DNA of 64,000 nucleotides, taken from the NCBI RefSeq assembly GCF_016918765.2, contig NZ_CP092104.1:2356001-2420000 (forward strand), in the 5' to 3' direction. Below are positions 17,545 through 26,550 of the stretch, piece after piece. Numbering within the stretch: position 1 is the stretch's first letter; every line of letters begins with the position of its first letter. The stretch is from Flagellatimonas centrodinii (GTDB taxonomy: Bacteria; Pseudomonadota; Gammaproteobacteria; Nevskiales; Nevskiaceae). The translations under genes were made by a program, and so were the position numbers. The notes below the pieces were generated by a model. It was given only the letters and a program-made list of their open reading frames with translations. It made no database searches and was not told the origin of the DNA.

Positions 17545-18899
17545 ACGGCCGGATCGGAATCGGGATGATGGTCGTGGCGCTGCTGGCCACGCCAGCACAG
17601 GCACAGACGGCCAGCGTCGAAGGGCTCGACGCACTGTTGCGCGAGGTGCAGTCGGCGGCTGCGGAAGGCCGCACTCTGAATCGTGAGCGCGAGGCACGGT
17701 TCCTGCGCGACAAGAACGAACAGGCCGCCATGCTGCGGGAGGCCGAGGCCGACAAGCGCAAGGCCGACGCCCGCATTGCCACCGTGCGCCAGCGCTTCGA
17801 AGCCCAGCAGCGCGAGGTCCAGGCGCTGAAGACGCAGTTGCGTGACAACGTCGGTGAACTCGACCAGATGTATGCCGGTATCCGCCAGGCCGCCGGCGAC
17901 CTGCGGGCCCTGGCCGCCGACTCACTGATCACCGCACAGAACCCGACGCGACTCGAACTGCTCGATCAGTTGGCCAGCGGGCGGGAGCTGCCGGGGATCC
18001 CCGAGCTTGAACAGCTCTGGGTGACGCTGCTTGAACAGATGACCGAGTCCGGGCGCAGCGTCCGTTTCGAGGCGCCCATCGTCAATGCCGAGGGGCTGTC
18101 GCGGACCGCCGAAGTGGTGCGGGTCGGCACCTTCACCGCCTTCGCCGATGGCGAGTACCTGGTCCTCGACGAGCAGGCGCGGCTGGTGGCGTTGCCGCGC
18201 CAACCCTCACGTTCGCTGCGCGGCCTGGCCGCGGACTTCAGCGAGACGCAGCAGGGCGCGGCACCGGTGTTGATCGACCCCTCGCGGGGTGCGCTGCTGA
18301 GTGTCGAGGCCGACAAGCCGGACCTGCTCGAACGGGTTCAGCAGGGCGGGGCGGTCGGCTACGTCATCCTGGTGCTGGGGTTGATCGGGGTCCTGATCGC
18401 CGTCGGTCAGCTGCTGTACCTGATCCGCACCGGCAGCCGTATGCGTCGGCAGGCCGGTCAACTTGACCAGCCGCGGCAGGACAATCCGCTGGGCCGGGTG
18501 TTGGCGACCTTCCGCGATGACGCCGGCGGCGATGACGACCCGGAACTGCTGGAGCTGCGTCTGTCCGAGGCGGTGCTGCGGGAGACGCCGAGCATCGAGC
18601 GGGCGCAGTCGATCCTCAAGCTGTTTGCGGCGGTGGCGCCGCTGCTGGGTCTGCTGGGAACGGTCACCGGGATGATCGCCACCTTCCAGGCCATCACCGT
18701 CTTTGGCACCGGCGATCCCAAACTGATGGCCGGCGGCATTTCGCAGGCGCTGGTCACCACCGTGTTGGGCCTGGTGGTGGCGATTCCGCTGCTGTTCGTC
18801 AACTCGCTGCTCAACGGTCGCTCGCGCGTGCTGATCCAGGTCCTCGACGAGCAGTCGGCGGTATTACTGGCGCAGCGGCTGGAGGGGCGTCGTGACTGA
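17541..18899 (+). CDS. TtpC-like MotA/TolQ/ExbB proton channel protein with periplasmic extension
   Basis: The 452-residue protein has a signal peptide (MVVALLATPAQAQ), a periplasmic coiled-coil and beta region to about residue 260, then three membrane segments of the MotA/TolQ/ExbB domain (VILVLGLIGVLIAVGQLLYL; LKLFAAVAPLLGLLGTVTG; TTVLGLVVAIPLLFVNSLL). This matches Vibrio TtpC, needed for TonB2 activity beside a separate ExbB. It is probably a structural or energising link between the inner-membrane channel and periplasmic partners. It overlaps ExbB by eight bases. Confidence 0.92.
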   Translation: MNGRIGIGMMVVALLATPAQAQTASVEGLDALLREVQSAAAEGRTLNREREARFLRDKNEQAAMLREAEADKRKADARIATVRQRFEAQQREVQALKTQLRDNVGELDQMYAGIRQAAGDLRALAADSLITAQNPTRLELLDQLASGRELPGIPELEQLWVTLLEQMTESGRSVRFEAPIVNAEGLSRTAEVVRVGTFTAFADGEYLVLDEQARLVALPRQPSRSLRGLAADFSETQQGAAPVLIDPSRGALLSVEADKPDLLERVQQGGAVGYVILVLGLIGVLIAVGQLLYLIRTGSRMRRQAGQLDQPRQDNPLGRVLATFRDDAGGDDDPELLELRLSEAVLRETPSIERAQSILKLFAAVAPLLGLLGTVTGMIATFQAITVFGTGDPKLMAGGISQALVTTVLGLVVAIPLLFVNSLLNGRSRVLIQVLDEQSAVLLAQRLEGRRD

Positions 18900-19431
18900 A
18901 TGGTGGCTCGAGCCCTATCGATCGCTGACCAGTTTCCTCGATACCGGGGGCTGGGTGCTCAACTGGATCTTTGCCGCCGCCGTGGTGCTGTGGATGCTGA
19001 TCCTCGAACGGCTGTGGTTTTTCTGGCGGGTGTTACCGCGGGTCGAAGGCCGGGTTCGCAGCCATTGGTTCCAGCGCCCCGAGCGCCGCTCCTTTGGTGC
19101 CCGCCGGGTACGCGGGGCACTGCTGGGCCGGGTCAACCTGTTGATGAACCAGACGCTTCCGACCATTCAGGTGCTGATCGCGATCTGTCCCCTGCTGGGT
19201 CTGCTCGGCACGGTGACCGGCATGATCGAAGTGTTTGACGTGATGGCGGTGAAGGGCACGGCGGATGCGCGCGCCATGGCCGCCGGGGTATCCCGCGCCA
19301 CAGTGCCGACCATGGCCGGCATGGTGGTGGGGCTGTCCGGCCTGTTCTTCATCAACCGGTTCCAGTCGCGGGTGCGGGTGGAAGCCGAGCGGTTCGGTGA
19401 CACCCTCAGCGTGTCGGAGCAGCCCGCATGA
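18892..19431 (+). CDS. exbB: ExbB-like proton channel protein (TonB2 type)
   Basis: The 179-residue protein has three membrane segments and the family core VLIAICPLLGLLGTVTGMIE and MAAGVSRATVPTMAGMVVGL. It uses a GTG start, reading MTEWWLEPYRSLTSFL. It forms the proton channel with ExbD that energises TonB. The short size is typical of ExbB2. It overlaps both neighbours. Confidence 0.93.
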   Translation: MTEWWLEPYRSLTSFLDTGGWVLNWIFAAAVVLWMLILERLWFFWRVLPRVEGRVRSHWFQRPERRSFGARRVRGALLGRVNLLMNQTLPTIQVLIAICPLLGLLGTVTGMIEVFDVMAVKGTADARAMAAGVSRATVPTMAGMVVGLSGLFFINRFQSRVRVEAERFGDTLSVSEQPA

Positions 19432-19832
19432 AGATCAAGCGCCACAGTCCGCCGGGTGATGACACCGGCATCGACCTGACTCCGATGCTGGATGTCATCT
19501 TCATCATGCTCATCTTCTTCATCGTCACCACCTCCTTCATCCGCGAGGCCGGCATCGAGGTCAACCGCCCCAGCGCGGAGACGGCCCAGCGCGAGGAGCA
19601 GACCAACATCCTGGTCGCCATTTCGCCCGAAGGGGAGGTGTGGATCGACCGCCAACGGGTCGATATCCGCGGTCTGCGGGCGGTGATCCAGAAGCTCCGC
19701 GCAGAAAATCCCGAGGCGTCGGTGGTGATCCAGGCTGATACCGATGCCCGCGCAGGCCTGATGGTCGAGGCCATGGATCAGGCGCGGTTGGCGGGCGTCA
19801 AGGACGTTTCCATTGCAGCCCTTCCCCGCTGA
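19428..19832 (+). CDS. exbD: ExbD-like proton channel protein
   Basis: The 134-residue protein has one membrane segment containing the essential Asp22 in DLTPMLDVIFIMLIFFIVTT and a periplasmic domain. With ExbB it couples proton flow to TonB. The start overlaps the exbB stop by four bases and its end overlaps tonB by 20 bases. Confidence 0.94.
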   Translation: MKIKRHSPPGDDTGIDLTPMLDVIFIMLIFFIVTTSFIREAGIEVNRPSAETAQREEQTNILVAISPEGEVWIDRQRVDIRGLRAVIQKLRAENPEASVVIQADTDARAGLMVEAMDQARLAGVKDVSIAALPR

Positions 19833-20550
19833 TCCCGCGCTGGAAGGCGCGCCCTGGCCGCGACTCGCACTCACCGTGGTGTTCGCGGTGGCGGTAGCGG
19901 TGCTGCTGTTTCTGTGGATGCACTGGATGACGCGGGCGCCGGAAGCGCCGCCGGATGCCGGCCGTCGGTTGCAAGGGGTGGAACTGGTCAAGGTGAAGGA
20001 AGAGCCCGACCCGCCGCCGGAAGCGCTGTTCAGCCCGGAGGCCGAGCCGCCGCCGCCGCCGGCGGCGCCGCCGGCGCTGTCGGCACCCCAGCGTCCCTCG
20101 GTCAATGTGCCGACGCTGGCGATCAACGCCGCCGAGGTGGGCAATATTGCGGTGCCCCTGAACAGCGGGACCGCTACCGGCGTCGGGCTGGCGAGCTCGG
20201 GTGCCTTCGCCGGATTCGCCGGCCAGGGCAGCGGCGCCGGCGGCGGTGGTGACGGCAGCGGACGGGGCTTTACCGGAAAGCCCCTGGTGCCCCTGTCGAC
20301 GGCGCGCCCGCAGATGCCCAAGTGGGCCTGCGACAAGGGCATCCGCGGCTGGGTCGAGGTGGTGTTTACCGTGATGCCCAACGGCCGCGTGCAGAACGTC
20401 AAGTTGATCAATGCCGATCCGCGCGGCGTGTTCGAGGCCGCTGCGATTGAAAGCATCTCCAACTGGATCTACGAGCAGACCGATCGCGCCCGCGAGGTGA
20501 AGCAGCGGGTGCCGATGAACCCCGAAGACTGCGCGTACAACTGGCAATGA
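19813..20550 (+). CDS. tonB: TonB energy transducer (TonB2 type)
   Basis: The 245-residue protein has an N-terminal membrane anchor (TVVFAVAVAVLLFLWMHWM), a Pro-rich segment (about 70-95), a Gly-rich stretch and a C-terminal TonB domain (GIRGWVEVVFTVMPNGRVQN, FEAAAIESISNWIYE). Two cysteines flank the TonB domain (KWAC and PEDC) and may form a disulfide. The start is a TTG inside exbD; a later GTG would cut into the anchor. TonB spans the periplasm and pulls on outer-membrane partners; no TonB-dependent receptor is encoded in the window. Confidence 0.88.
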   Translation: MQPFPADPALEGAPWPRLALTVVFAVAVAVLLFLWMHWMTRAPEAPPDAGRRLQGVELVKVKEEPDPPPEALFSPEAEPPPPPAAPPALSAPQRPSVNVPTLAINAAEVGNIAVPLNSGTATGVGLASSGAFAGFAGQGSGAGGGGDGSGRGFTGKPLVPLSTARPQMPKWACDKGIRGWVEVVFTVMPNGRVQNVKLINADPRGVFEAAAIESISNWIYEQTDRAREVKQRVPMNPEDCAYNWQ

Positions 20551-23114
20551 AGCGCCTTCTGCCATGGATCGTCGGGAGCCTGCTCCCGATCGCCGTTCAG
20601 GCGCAGCAATACCGTAGCGAGGTGCGGGAGCTGCCAACCCCCCCGGCAGCACAGACCCAGACCCCGGAAGCCCTGCTGAAGACCACGACTGACCCGTATC
20701 AGCGTGCATTGCTGTTACGGGACCTGGCGGCCAAGGCGGCGCGTGAGGGCAACAGCGCCCAGGCACTCGAATATCTGGACCAGGCGATGGCCACCAAGGC
20801 CCTGTCCGGCATTGCCATGGAGCAGATGCAGGAGCTGCAGGGGCAGCTGCTGCTGGGCACCGGCGCTTACAAGAAAATGCAACCGCAGCTCGAAGCCCAG
20901 GTCCGCAAGGGCAACGCCAGCCCCGAAATCAAGGTGGCGCTGGCAGCGGCGTACCTCGAAGACAAGCGCTACCGCGATGCGCTGCCCCTGCTGCGCGACG
21001 CGGTGAAGGCGGTGCCCGATGCCGATATTTCCTGGCGTCGGGCGCTGATGGCCTCGCTGATCGGCACTGGCAAGCATCGTGAGGCGCTGCCGCTGCTGGA
21101 GGCGCTGGTACGGGAAGATCCGCGGCAGGCGGATGACTGGCTGCGACTCGCTGCGCTGCACCTCAAGGTGGGGAACAAGTCCCGCGCCGCGGCGGTGATG
21201 GAGCTGGCCCAGCGGTTGGGATACCTGCAGTCGGCGGACGATCGGCTGCGGTTGGTGGGGCTGACGGCAGATTTGGGTGCGCCGTTTGAATCCGGGTCGC
21301 TGCTCACGGCCTGGATGGACAGTGGGCAGCTGCCCGACAACGCCGCCAACCGGCGGCTGCTGGCGCAACTGTGGCTGGCCGCACGCGAGGCACGACTGGC
21401 GATTCCGGCGCTGGAGGCGGCGATTGCGCGGAACGCCGACCCGGTGCTGATGCGTCAGCTCGCCCAGCAGTACATGGATCGCGAGGATTACGGCCAGGCC
21501 GCCGCGGTGCTCGACAGCTTGGTCGAGCGCGAAGGTGCCCGCGGCGACACCCTGATGCAGTTGGCCACCGCCCGCTATCAGCAGGCCGATATCGACGGTG
21601 CGCTGTCGGCGTTTCGTCAGGCTGCCGTGCTGCGCGACAAGACAGCCCCACTGGCGCAGGAATGGGTCAAGTATCTGGAAACCGGGCGTGCGCGGGAACA
21701 AGCGCTGGCGGCGGCGGCCGAGCGGGCGCTCCGCGACGATGACACCCTGCAGTTGTCGGGGCGTCTGGCGGGCGGTGGCACGGTGGCGCTGGGCGATGCA
21801 CCGGCGTCGGCTGGCGACGGGGGTGCCGCGATGGCGCCGGGAGCTCGTGGCGGCCTCACCCCGGTCGGGGCCGAACAATCCGCCAACGCCAGCGGCGAGA
21901 TCCCGGCCTGGACCGGCGGCATCACCCCCGGCAGCCGTCCGGCGGGCTTCGTCAGCGGTCAGGCCCTGCCTGATCCCTATGCCGGCGAGCAACCGCGGTT
22001 CACCATCACCGCCGACAACCTGCGCAAGCATGAGGACCGACTGACCTCGGCGCATCGCCAACTGTTGCGGACGCAGCCCGGCTACCGCATGCCGGTGTAC
22101 CCGAGCCATCGCAGCGTGTCGTACCCCACCGAAATCTACGAAGCCACCGCCGCCAACCGCGGGCGCGCACGACTGGAAAGCCCCGATGCCCTCAGCGGTG
22201 CCAGGCTGGGGTTCCCGTTCCCGGACCCCCGCACCGGCGTCGAGATCATGTGGAACCACCGGGCCCGGTATCGCGGCGATTCGTTCGATTCGCGCTATGG
22301 CCAGGCGGTGGTACAGCCCAGTGGCGCCATCACCGCACGCAACGACCAGCGCTTCCGGGTGCGGTTCCGCTACGCCAATATCGCCGAACCGGCCGATCTC
22401 GCCGAGGAGAACTATCTGGCGCTGGGAATCACCGCACTCTACGAGGGAGGGCGTTCGCCCGATATCGTGGCGCTGTTCCACGAGACCGCCAACTCGCAGA
22501 AGCAGCCGCGCAACGTGTGGGTGTTGCTGGCGAAGCTGGGACGCATGCTGCGGATTCCGCCGGTGGGATACGACCAGCCGTTCCCGGGTTCCGAGGGGGT
22601 CGAGTTCATCGATATGGTGGACATGTACAACGGCGCTTTCGACCGCTACGTGTGGAAGCTGGTCGGCAAGCGGGAAATGTACATTCCGTACAACGCCTAC
22701 CGACTCAATCTGCCGGCGCGCGACGAGGACAGCCTGTTGACCCCGCGCTATCCCGACCCCAGCCACAGTCGCTACGAGTTGCATCGGGTGTGGGTGATCG
22801 AAGCCACGGAACGGGGCGGCAAGCGGCACGCCTTCGGCAAACGGGTGTTCTACGTCGACGAGGATTCCTGGACCGTGGTGATGGTGGAAAACCACGATCA
22901 CGATGGCAATCTCTGGCGGTTCCAGGAAGGCCATCTGGTCGCCGAGTACGATATCCAGGCGGCCTGGAGCCGCCCGGTGGTCACCTATGACTTCAAGGAT
23001 GGCCGCTACTTCATCAACCGGGTCTTCGCCGACCATGACCACCTGCAGTACAACCTGCCGATGACCAACAGCGAATATCTACCCGCAGTGGTCAAGCGCA
23101 ACTTTTCTCGGTAG
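20547..23114 (+). CDS. TPR protein fused to a DUF1329 domain
   Basis: The 855-residue protein has a signal peptide (LPWIVGSLLPIAVQAQ), TPR repeats over about residues 45-410 and a Gly/Ala-rich linker. From about residue 435 there is a full DUF1329 domain (LTPVGAEQSANASGEIPAWT, YPSHRSVSYPTEIYEAT, KREMYIPYNAYRL, YELHRVWVIEAT, VFYVDEDSWTVVMVEN). In TonB2-type operons the last gene usually encodes a TPR protein alone; here one frame continues without interruption into DUF1329. The second half aligns well with the separate DUF1329 protein encoded at 25092-26447. DUF1329 proteins are periplasmic or outer-membrane associated and recur in gene sets for hydrophobic substrates; function is unproven. 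Confidence 0.92.
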   Translation: MKRLLPWIVGSLLPIAVQAQQYRSEVRELPTPPAAQTQTPEALLKTTTDPYQRALLLRDLAAKAAREGNSAQALEYLDQAMATKALSGIAMEQMQELQGQLLLGTGAYKKMQPQLEAQVRKGNASPEIKVALAAAYLEDKRYRDALPLLRDAVKAVPDADISWRRALMASLIGTGKHREALPLLEALVREDPRQADDWLRLAALHLKVGNKSRAAAVMELAQRLGYLQSADDRLRLVGLTADLGAPFESGSLLTAWMDSGQLPDNAANRRLLAQLWLAAREARLAIPALEAAIARNADPVLMRQLAQQYMDREDYGQAAAVLDSLVEREGARGDTLMQLATARYQQADIDGALSAFRQAAVLRDKTAPLAQEWVKYLETGRAREQALAAAAERALRDDDTLQLSGRLAGGGTVALGDAPASAGDGGAAMAPGARGGLTPVGAEQSANASGEIPAWTGGITPGSRPAGFVSGQALPDPYAGEQPRFTITADNLRKHEDRLTSAHRQLLRTQPGYRMPVYPSHRSVSYPTEIYEATAANRGRARLESPDALSGARLGFPFPDPRTGVEIMWNHRARYRGDSFDSRYGQAVVQPSGAITARNDQRFRVRFRYANIAEPADLAEENYLALGITALYEGGRSPDIVALFHETANSQKQPRNVWVLLAKLGRMLRIPPVGYDQPFPGSEGVEFIDMVDMYNGAFDRYVWKLVGKREMYIPYNAYRLNLPARDEDSLLTPRYPDPSHSRYELHRVWVIEATERGGKRHAFGKRVFYVDEDSWTVVMVENHDHDGNLWRFQEGHLVAEYDIQAAWSRPVVTYDFKDGRYFINRVFADHDHLQYNLPMTNSEYLPAVVKRNFSR

Positions 23115-23128
23115 GGGACGGGACCGCC

Positions 23129-23575
23129 TCAACTTGCCCGTAGCCGCCGACCGATCAGCTCCGCGAACATCGGCAACAGCCGGGTGACTTCGTCCTCGGC
23201 GCCGTTGCGGAATTTCTCGTAGGTGCGGCGGGTGCTGTCGGCGGCAGTGGCGGCGCGGGCATCCGCCACGCCGAGCAGGCTGCGCACGGCGCGTCCGGAA
23301 TGTTGCCGCAGAAATGTCGCGAACTCATCGCCGGAACCTGCCTGGAACTCGCGGTACAGGGGCTCCAGAGCGGCGAGAAACTCCGGCAGCATCTTGTGGG
23401 CGGCCCGCTCGACGATCCCGGGCCGAGCCTTTTTCAGCATGGCGAAGCCGGTTTTGTAGGCCATCCCCTTGAGCCCGCCGCGGCTGGCGATGAACTGCTC
23501 GACCATGGTCACCGCTTCGGTGGTCATGCCGTCACGGTGCGCAGGACTCAGTAGACTCTCTGTCAGGGAATTCAT
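23129..23575 (-). CDS. DUF6918-like hypothetical protein
   Basis: The 148-residue protein is mostly helical and basic. LLSPAHRDGMTTEAVTMVEQ, SRGGLKGMAYKTGF and MLPEFLAALEPLY recall the DUF6918 family from memory, which I cannot verify. No signal peptide or membrane segment is visible. It is divergent from the ABC1 kinase gene, with only 5 bases between the outermost possible starts, and convergent with the TPR-DUF1329 gene. No function can be assigned. Confidence 0.7.
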   Translation of the reverse strand: MNSLTESLLSPAHRDGMTTEAVTMVEQFIASRGGLKGMAYKTGFAMLKKARPGIVERAAHKMLPEFLAALEPLYREFQAGSGDEFATFLRQHSGRAVRSLLGVADARAATAADSTRRTYEKFRNGAEDEVTRLLPMFAELIGRRLRAS

Positions 23576-23592
23576 AGCGTATGGGGAAGGGA

Positions 23593-24975
23593 ATGACCGA
23601 CAAGCCGGAGGGCCCGAAATCTAGCATGACCCGTCTCAAGACCCAGCCATTCGAGCGCAACGTGGCGCTGACGCGGCTGGGCCTGGGGACCGGTGGTCGC
23701 TTCGTCGCGCACTCACTGGCCAACGTATTCCGCAACGAGGCTGATCGCGAGACCGCCGACCGTGATTTTTATCGCGCCCGCGCACAAGCGCTGGCGGACT
23801 CGCTCGGGCAGCTCAAGGGCAGTGTCATGAAGGCCGGGCAGATGCTTTCGCTCTATGGCCAGTACTTCCTGCCGCCCGAGGCGGTGGAAATTCTCGCCGG
23901 CCTGCAGGACGACACGCCGCCGGTGGCCTGGACGGTGGTGCAGCCGGTGCTGGAGCGTGCACTGGGGCGCAAGCGCCTGGCGGAGCTGGAGGTCGACGAG
24001 CGCCCGCTGGCGGCGGCTTCTCTCGGTCAGGCCCACCGGGCGCGGCGCAAGCGCGATGGCCTGGAGCTGGTGGTGAAGATCCAGTACCCGGGTGTCGCCG
24101 ATGCCATCGAGAGCGACATCCGCAGTCTGTCGCGCCTGGTGGGTCTGTCACGCCTGGCCCCCAAGGGGCTGGATCTCGACCCGATCTTCATGGAAGTGCG
24201 GGAGATGTTGCACCGCGAGGTCGACTACGAGGCGGAGGCGCACTTCACCCGGACCTTCGGCGAGCGCCTGGCCGACCGGCCGCAGTTCGTGGTGCCGCAG
24301 GTGATCGACGCCTACAGCACCGACCGGGTGCTCACCACTACTTTCGAGTCCGGTGTGTCGGTTCGCCACGCCGACGTGCAGGGGCTGCCGCAGGCACGCC
24401 GGAATGCGCTCGGTTCATGGTTTCTCGAACTGTTCCTGGAGGAATTTCTCGACTGGGGCATGGTGCAGACCGATCCGCACTTCGGCAACTACCGCATTCG
24501 CCCGTCGCCGGACGGCGATCGCATCGTGTTGCTGGACTTTGGTGCGACCCGGGTCTTCGGGCGCGGCTTCATCGATGCCTACAGTGACATCATGCGCGGC
24601 GCGCTGGCACGCGACCGGGCGCGCATCCACGAGGGGTCTCGCGCCATCGGCCTGATGTCCGAGCATTTCCCGACACCGGTGATGGACGCCTTCGCCCGGC
24701 TCTGCGAGCAGATCGTCGAACCGTTCGATGACCCCGACGCCGGTACGGTGCCGCCCGAACTGCTGACCGCCGATGGTGCCTATCGCTGGGGACAGTCGGA
24801 CCTGTTGATGCGGGTCGGGCGGATCGCGTCCCGCAATGCCCTGTCGATGTACTTCCGGGTGCCACCGAGGGAGATCGTGTTCCTGCACCGGCGCCTGGCC
24901 GGGGTGTTCATCATGCTGTCGACCCTGGGCTGCGAGCTGCGCTCGCGGGAAACCGTGTTGAAGGCGGTGGGCTGA
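23593..24975 (+). CDS. ABC1/UbiB-family atypical kinase
   Basis: This roughly 460-residue protein has the family marks: KxGQ motif (SVMKAGQMLS), Ala-rich loop (AAASLGQAHRA), the lysine in VVKIQYPG, catalytic TDPHFGNY and DFG (LLDFGATRVFG). The family includes UbiB and COQ8, which support ubiquinone synthesis or lipid trafficking, and several unassigned branches. This one lacks the C-terminal membrane pair of UbiB and is not next to ubiE/ubiJ, so the symbol ubiB is withheld. An ATG 12 bases upstream is the alternative start; the chosen one has GGGGAAGGG before it. Confidence 0.85.
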   Translation: MTDKPEGPKSSMTRLKTQPFERNVALTRLGLGTGGRFVAHSLANVFRNEADRETADRDFYRARAQALADSLGQLKGSVMKAGQMLSLYGQYFLPPEAVEILAGLQDDTPPVAWTVVQPVLERALGRKRLAELEVDERPLAAASLGQAHRARRKRDGLELVVKIQYPGVADAIESDIRSLSRLVGLSRLAPKGLDLDPIFMEVREMLHREVDYEAEAHFTRTFGERLADRPQFVVPQVIDAYSTDRVLTTTFESGVSVRHADVQGLPQARRNALGSWFLELFLEEFLDWGMVQTDPHFGNYRIRPSPDGDRIVLLDFGATRVFGRGFIDAYSDIMRGALARDRARIHEGSRAIGLMSEHFPTPVMDAFARLCEQIVEPFDDPDAGTVPPELLTADGAYRWGQSDLLMRVGRIASRNALSMYFRVPPREIVFLHRRLAGVFIMLSTLGCELRSRETVLKAVG

Positions 24976-25091
24976 GCCCTGCCGCTGGCTGCAAGGCCGG
25001 GCTTTCCGGTAGGATGCCTGACAGTATCCCGACACGGCGCCATGTCGAGCGCTGCACCCCGATCATCGTTCCCGAGAGGAGGAAGCCCCTC

Positions 25092-26447
25092 ATGTTCAAG
25101 CATCTGCTGGTTTCGGCCGGCGTTCTGTCTCTTGCGTTCGCCAGCGCCACCGCTGCTGCCAAGGCAAGCCCCGATGAAGCCGCCAAACTGGGAACGACCC
25201 TGACCCCGGTCGGCGCCGAGAAAGCCGGCAATGCCGATGGCACGATCCCGGAATGGACCCCGGGCGCCCGACGTGGTGCGCTCAAGGGTGAATTCCCCAA
25301 CGATCCCAAGATCGACCCCGAGAAGCCGCTGTTCGCCATCACCAAGGCCAACATGGCGCAGTACGCCGACAAGCTGTCGGAAGGGCACAAGTACCTGCTC
25401 AATACCTACGACAGCTACAAGATGAACGTCTACCCCTCGCACCGGGTGGTCGGCTGGCCGCAAGAGATCTACGACGCCACCAAGAAGAACGCCACCAGCT
25501 GCGAAATGATCGGCACCGACAACCCCAGCAACTGCAACCTGGGCTTCCCGTTCCCGATCCCGAAGACCGGCGCCGAGCCAATCTGGAACCACAAGCTCAA
25601 GTTCCGCGGCGAATCGGTGACCCGCTACAACAACCAGCTCATCGTGCAGCCGGGTGGCGATTTCCAGGCGACCAAGATCGTCGAGGACGTCAAGTTCTAC
25701 TACGGCTCCATCGAGAACCCGGTGCCGCTGACCAAGACCTCGGGCGAGTTCCTGCGTTATCTGTCGAAGACGGTGGCGCCGCCGCGGCTCGCCGGCACCT
25801 TCATTCTGGTCCACGAAAAGGCCGGTACCGGCGCCGAGGGGCGCAACGCCTGGTTGTATTCGCCCGGCCTGAAGCGCATTCGCCGTGCCCCCACGGTGTG
25901 CTGCGACAACCCCTATGAAGGTACCGATGGTCACCAGTTCTATGACCAGGTGGACATGTTCAACGGGGTGCTCGAGCGCTACACCTGGAAGATCGTCGGC
26001 AAGAAGGAGATGTACATCCCCTACAACTCCAATCGCATTGCCGGCAACGAAGTCAGCTATGACGACATCGCCGCGCCGCGCCACCTCAACCAGGATCTGC
26101 CGCGTTACGAGTTGCATCGCGTCTGGGTGGTGGAGGCCGATATTCGCGCCGGTACCAGCCATACCTTCAAGAAGCGTCGTTTCTATGTCGACGAAGATGC
26201 ATGGACGATTGCCATGATCGATGCCTACGACAACCGCGACGAGCTTTACCAGTTCCAGGAAGGGCACATCATCTTCGGCTACAACATCCTGTCGGCAACG
26301 ACGGTTCCGGAAGTGATTTACCACTTCAACTCGGGACGTTACTTTGTCACTGCCGCCTTCAATGAAGACCAGCCGATCGATGCCACCGCGCGTTTCGACG
26401 ACAACTACTTCAACGCCAATTCGGTCCAGCGGATGACCACCAAGTAA
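25092..26447 (+). CDS. Stand-alone DUF1329 protein
   Basis: The 451-residue protein has a signal peptide (MFKHLLVSAGVLSLAFASAT), then a full DUF1329 domain: LTPVGAEKAGNADGTIPEWT, YPSHRVVGWPQEIYDAT, LGFPFPIPKTGAEPIWNH, KKEMYIPYNSNRI, YELHRVWVVEAD. A strong ribosome binding site (GAGGAGGAAG) precedes the ATG. It closely matches the C-terminal half of the TPR fusion encoded about 2 kb upstream. DUF1329 proteins occur beside DUF1302 porin-like proteins in degraders of hydrophobic compounds; none is seen here. A terminator follows. Confidence 0.93.
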   Translation: MFKHLLVSAGVLSLAFASATAAAKASPDEAAKLGTTLTPVGAEKAGNADGTIPEWTPGARRGALKGEFPNDPKIDPEKPLFAITKANMAQYADKLSEGHKYLLNTYDSYKMNVYPSHRVVGWPQEIYDATKKNATSCEMIGTDNPSNCNLGFPFPIPKTGAEPIWNHKLKFRGESVTRYNNQLIVQPGGDFQATKIVEDVKFYYGSIENPVPLTKTSGEFLRYLSKTVAPPRLAGTFILVHEKAGTGAEGRNAWLYSPGLKRIRRAPTVCCDNPYEGTDGHQFYDQVDMFNGVLERYTWKIVGKKEMYIPYNSNRIAGNEVSYDDIAAPRHLNQDLPRYELHRVWVVEADIRAGTSHTFKKRRFYVDEDAWTIAMIDAYDNRDELYQFQEGHIIFGYNILSATTVPEVIYHFNSGRYFVTAAFNEDQPIDATARFDDNYFNANSVQRMTTK

Positions 26448-26467
26448 GTGCGGGTTTGCCGCAGATG

Positions 26468-26494
26468 AAGGCCGGGCATTGCCCGGCCTTTTTT
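26468..26494 (+). terminator. Rho-independent terminator after the DUF1329 gene
   Basis: A perfect 10-bp stem (AAGGCCGGGC / GCCCGGCCTT) with an ATT loop is followed by further Ts, 20 bases after the DUF1329 stop codon. It is the clearest terminator in the window and separates this gene from the DUF3047 gene. Confidence 0.92.
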
Positions 26495-26550
26495 GTGGCA
26501 GATCGGGGTTTCTGCCGTACCCTGAAACTCCTTATGTGCAGGATCCTCGC

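Noticed and set aside
20715-23042. Long open frame on the minus strand opposite the TPR-DUF1329 gene
   Set aside because: The plus-strand product has clear domains; the opposite frame is a shadow without motifs or ribosome binding site.
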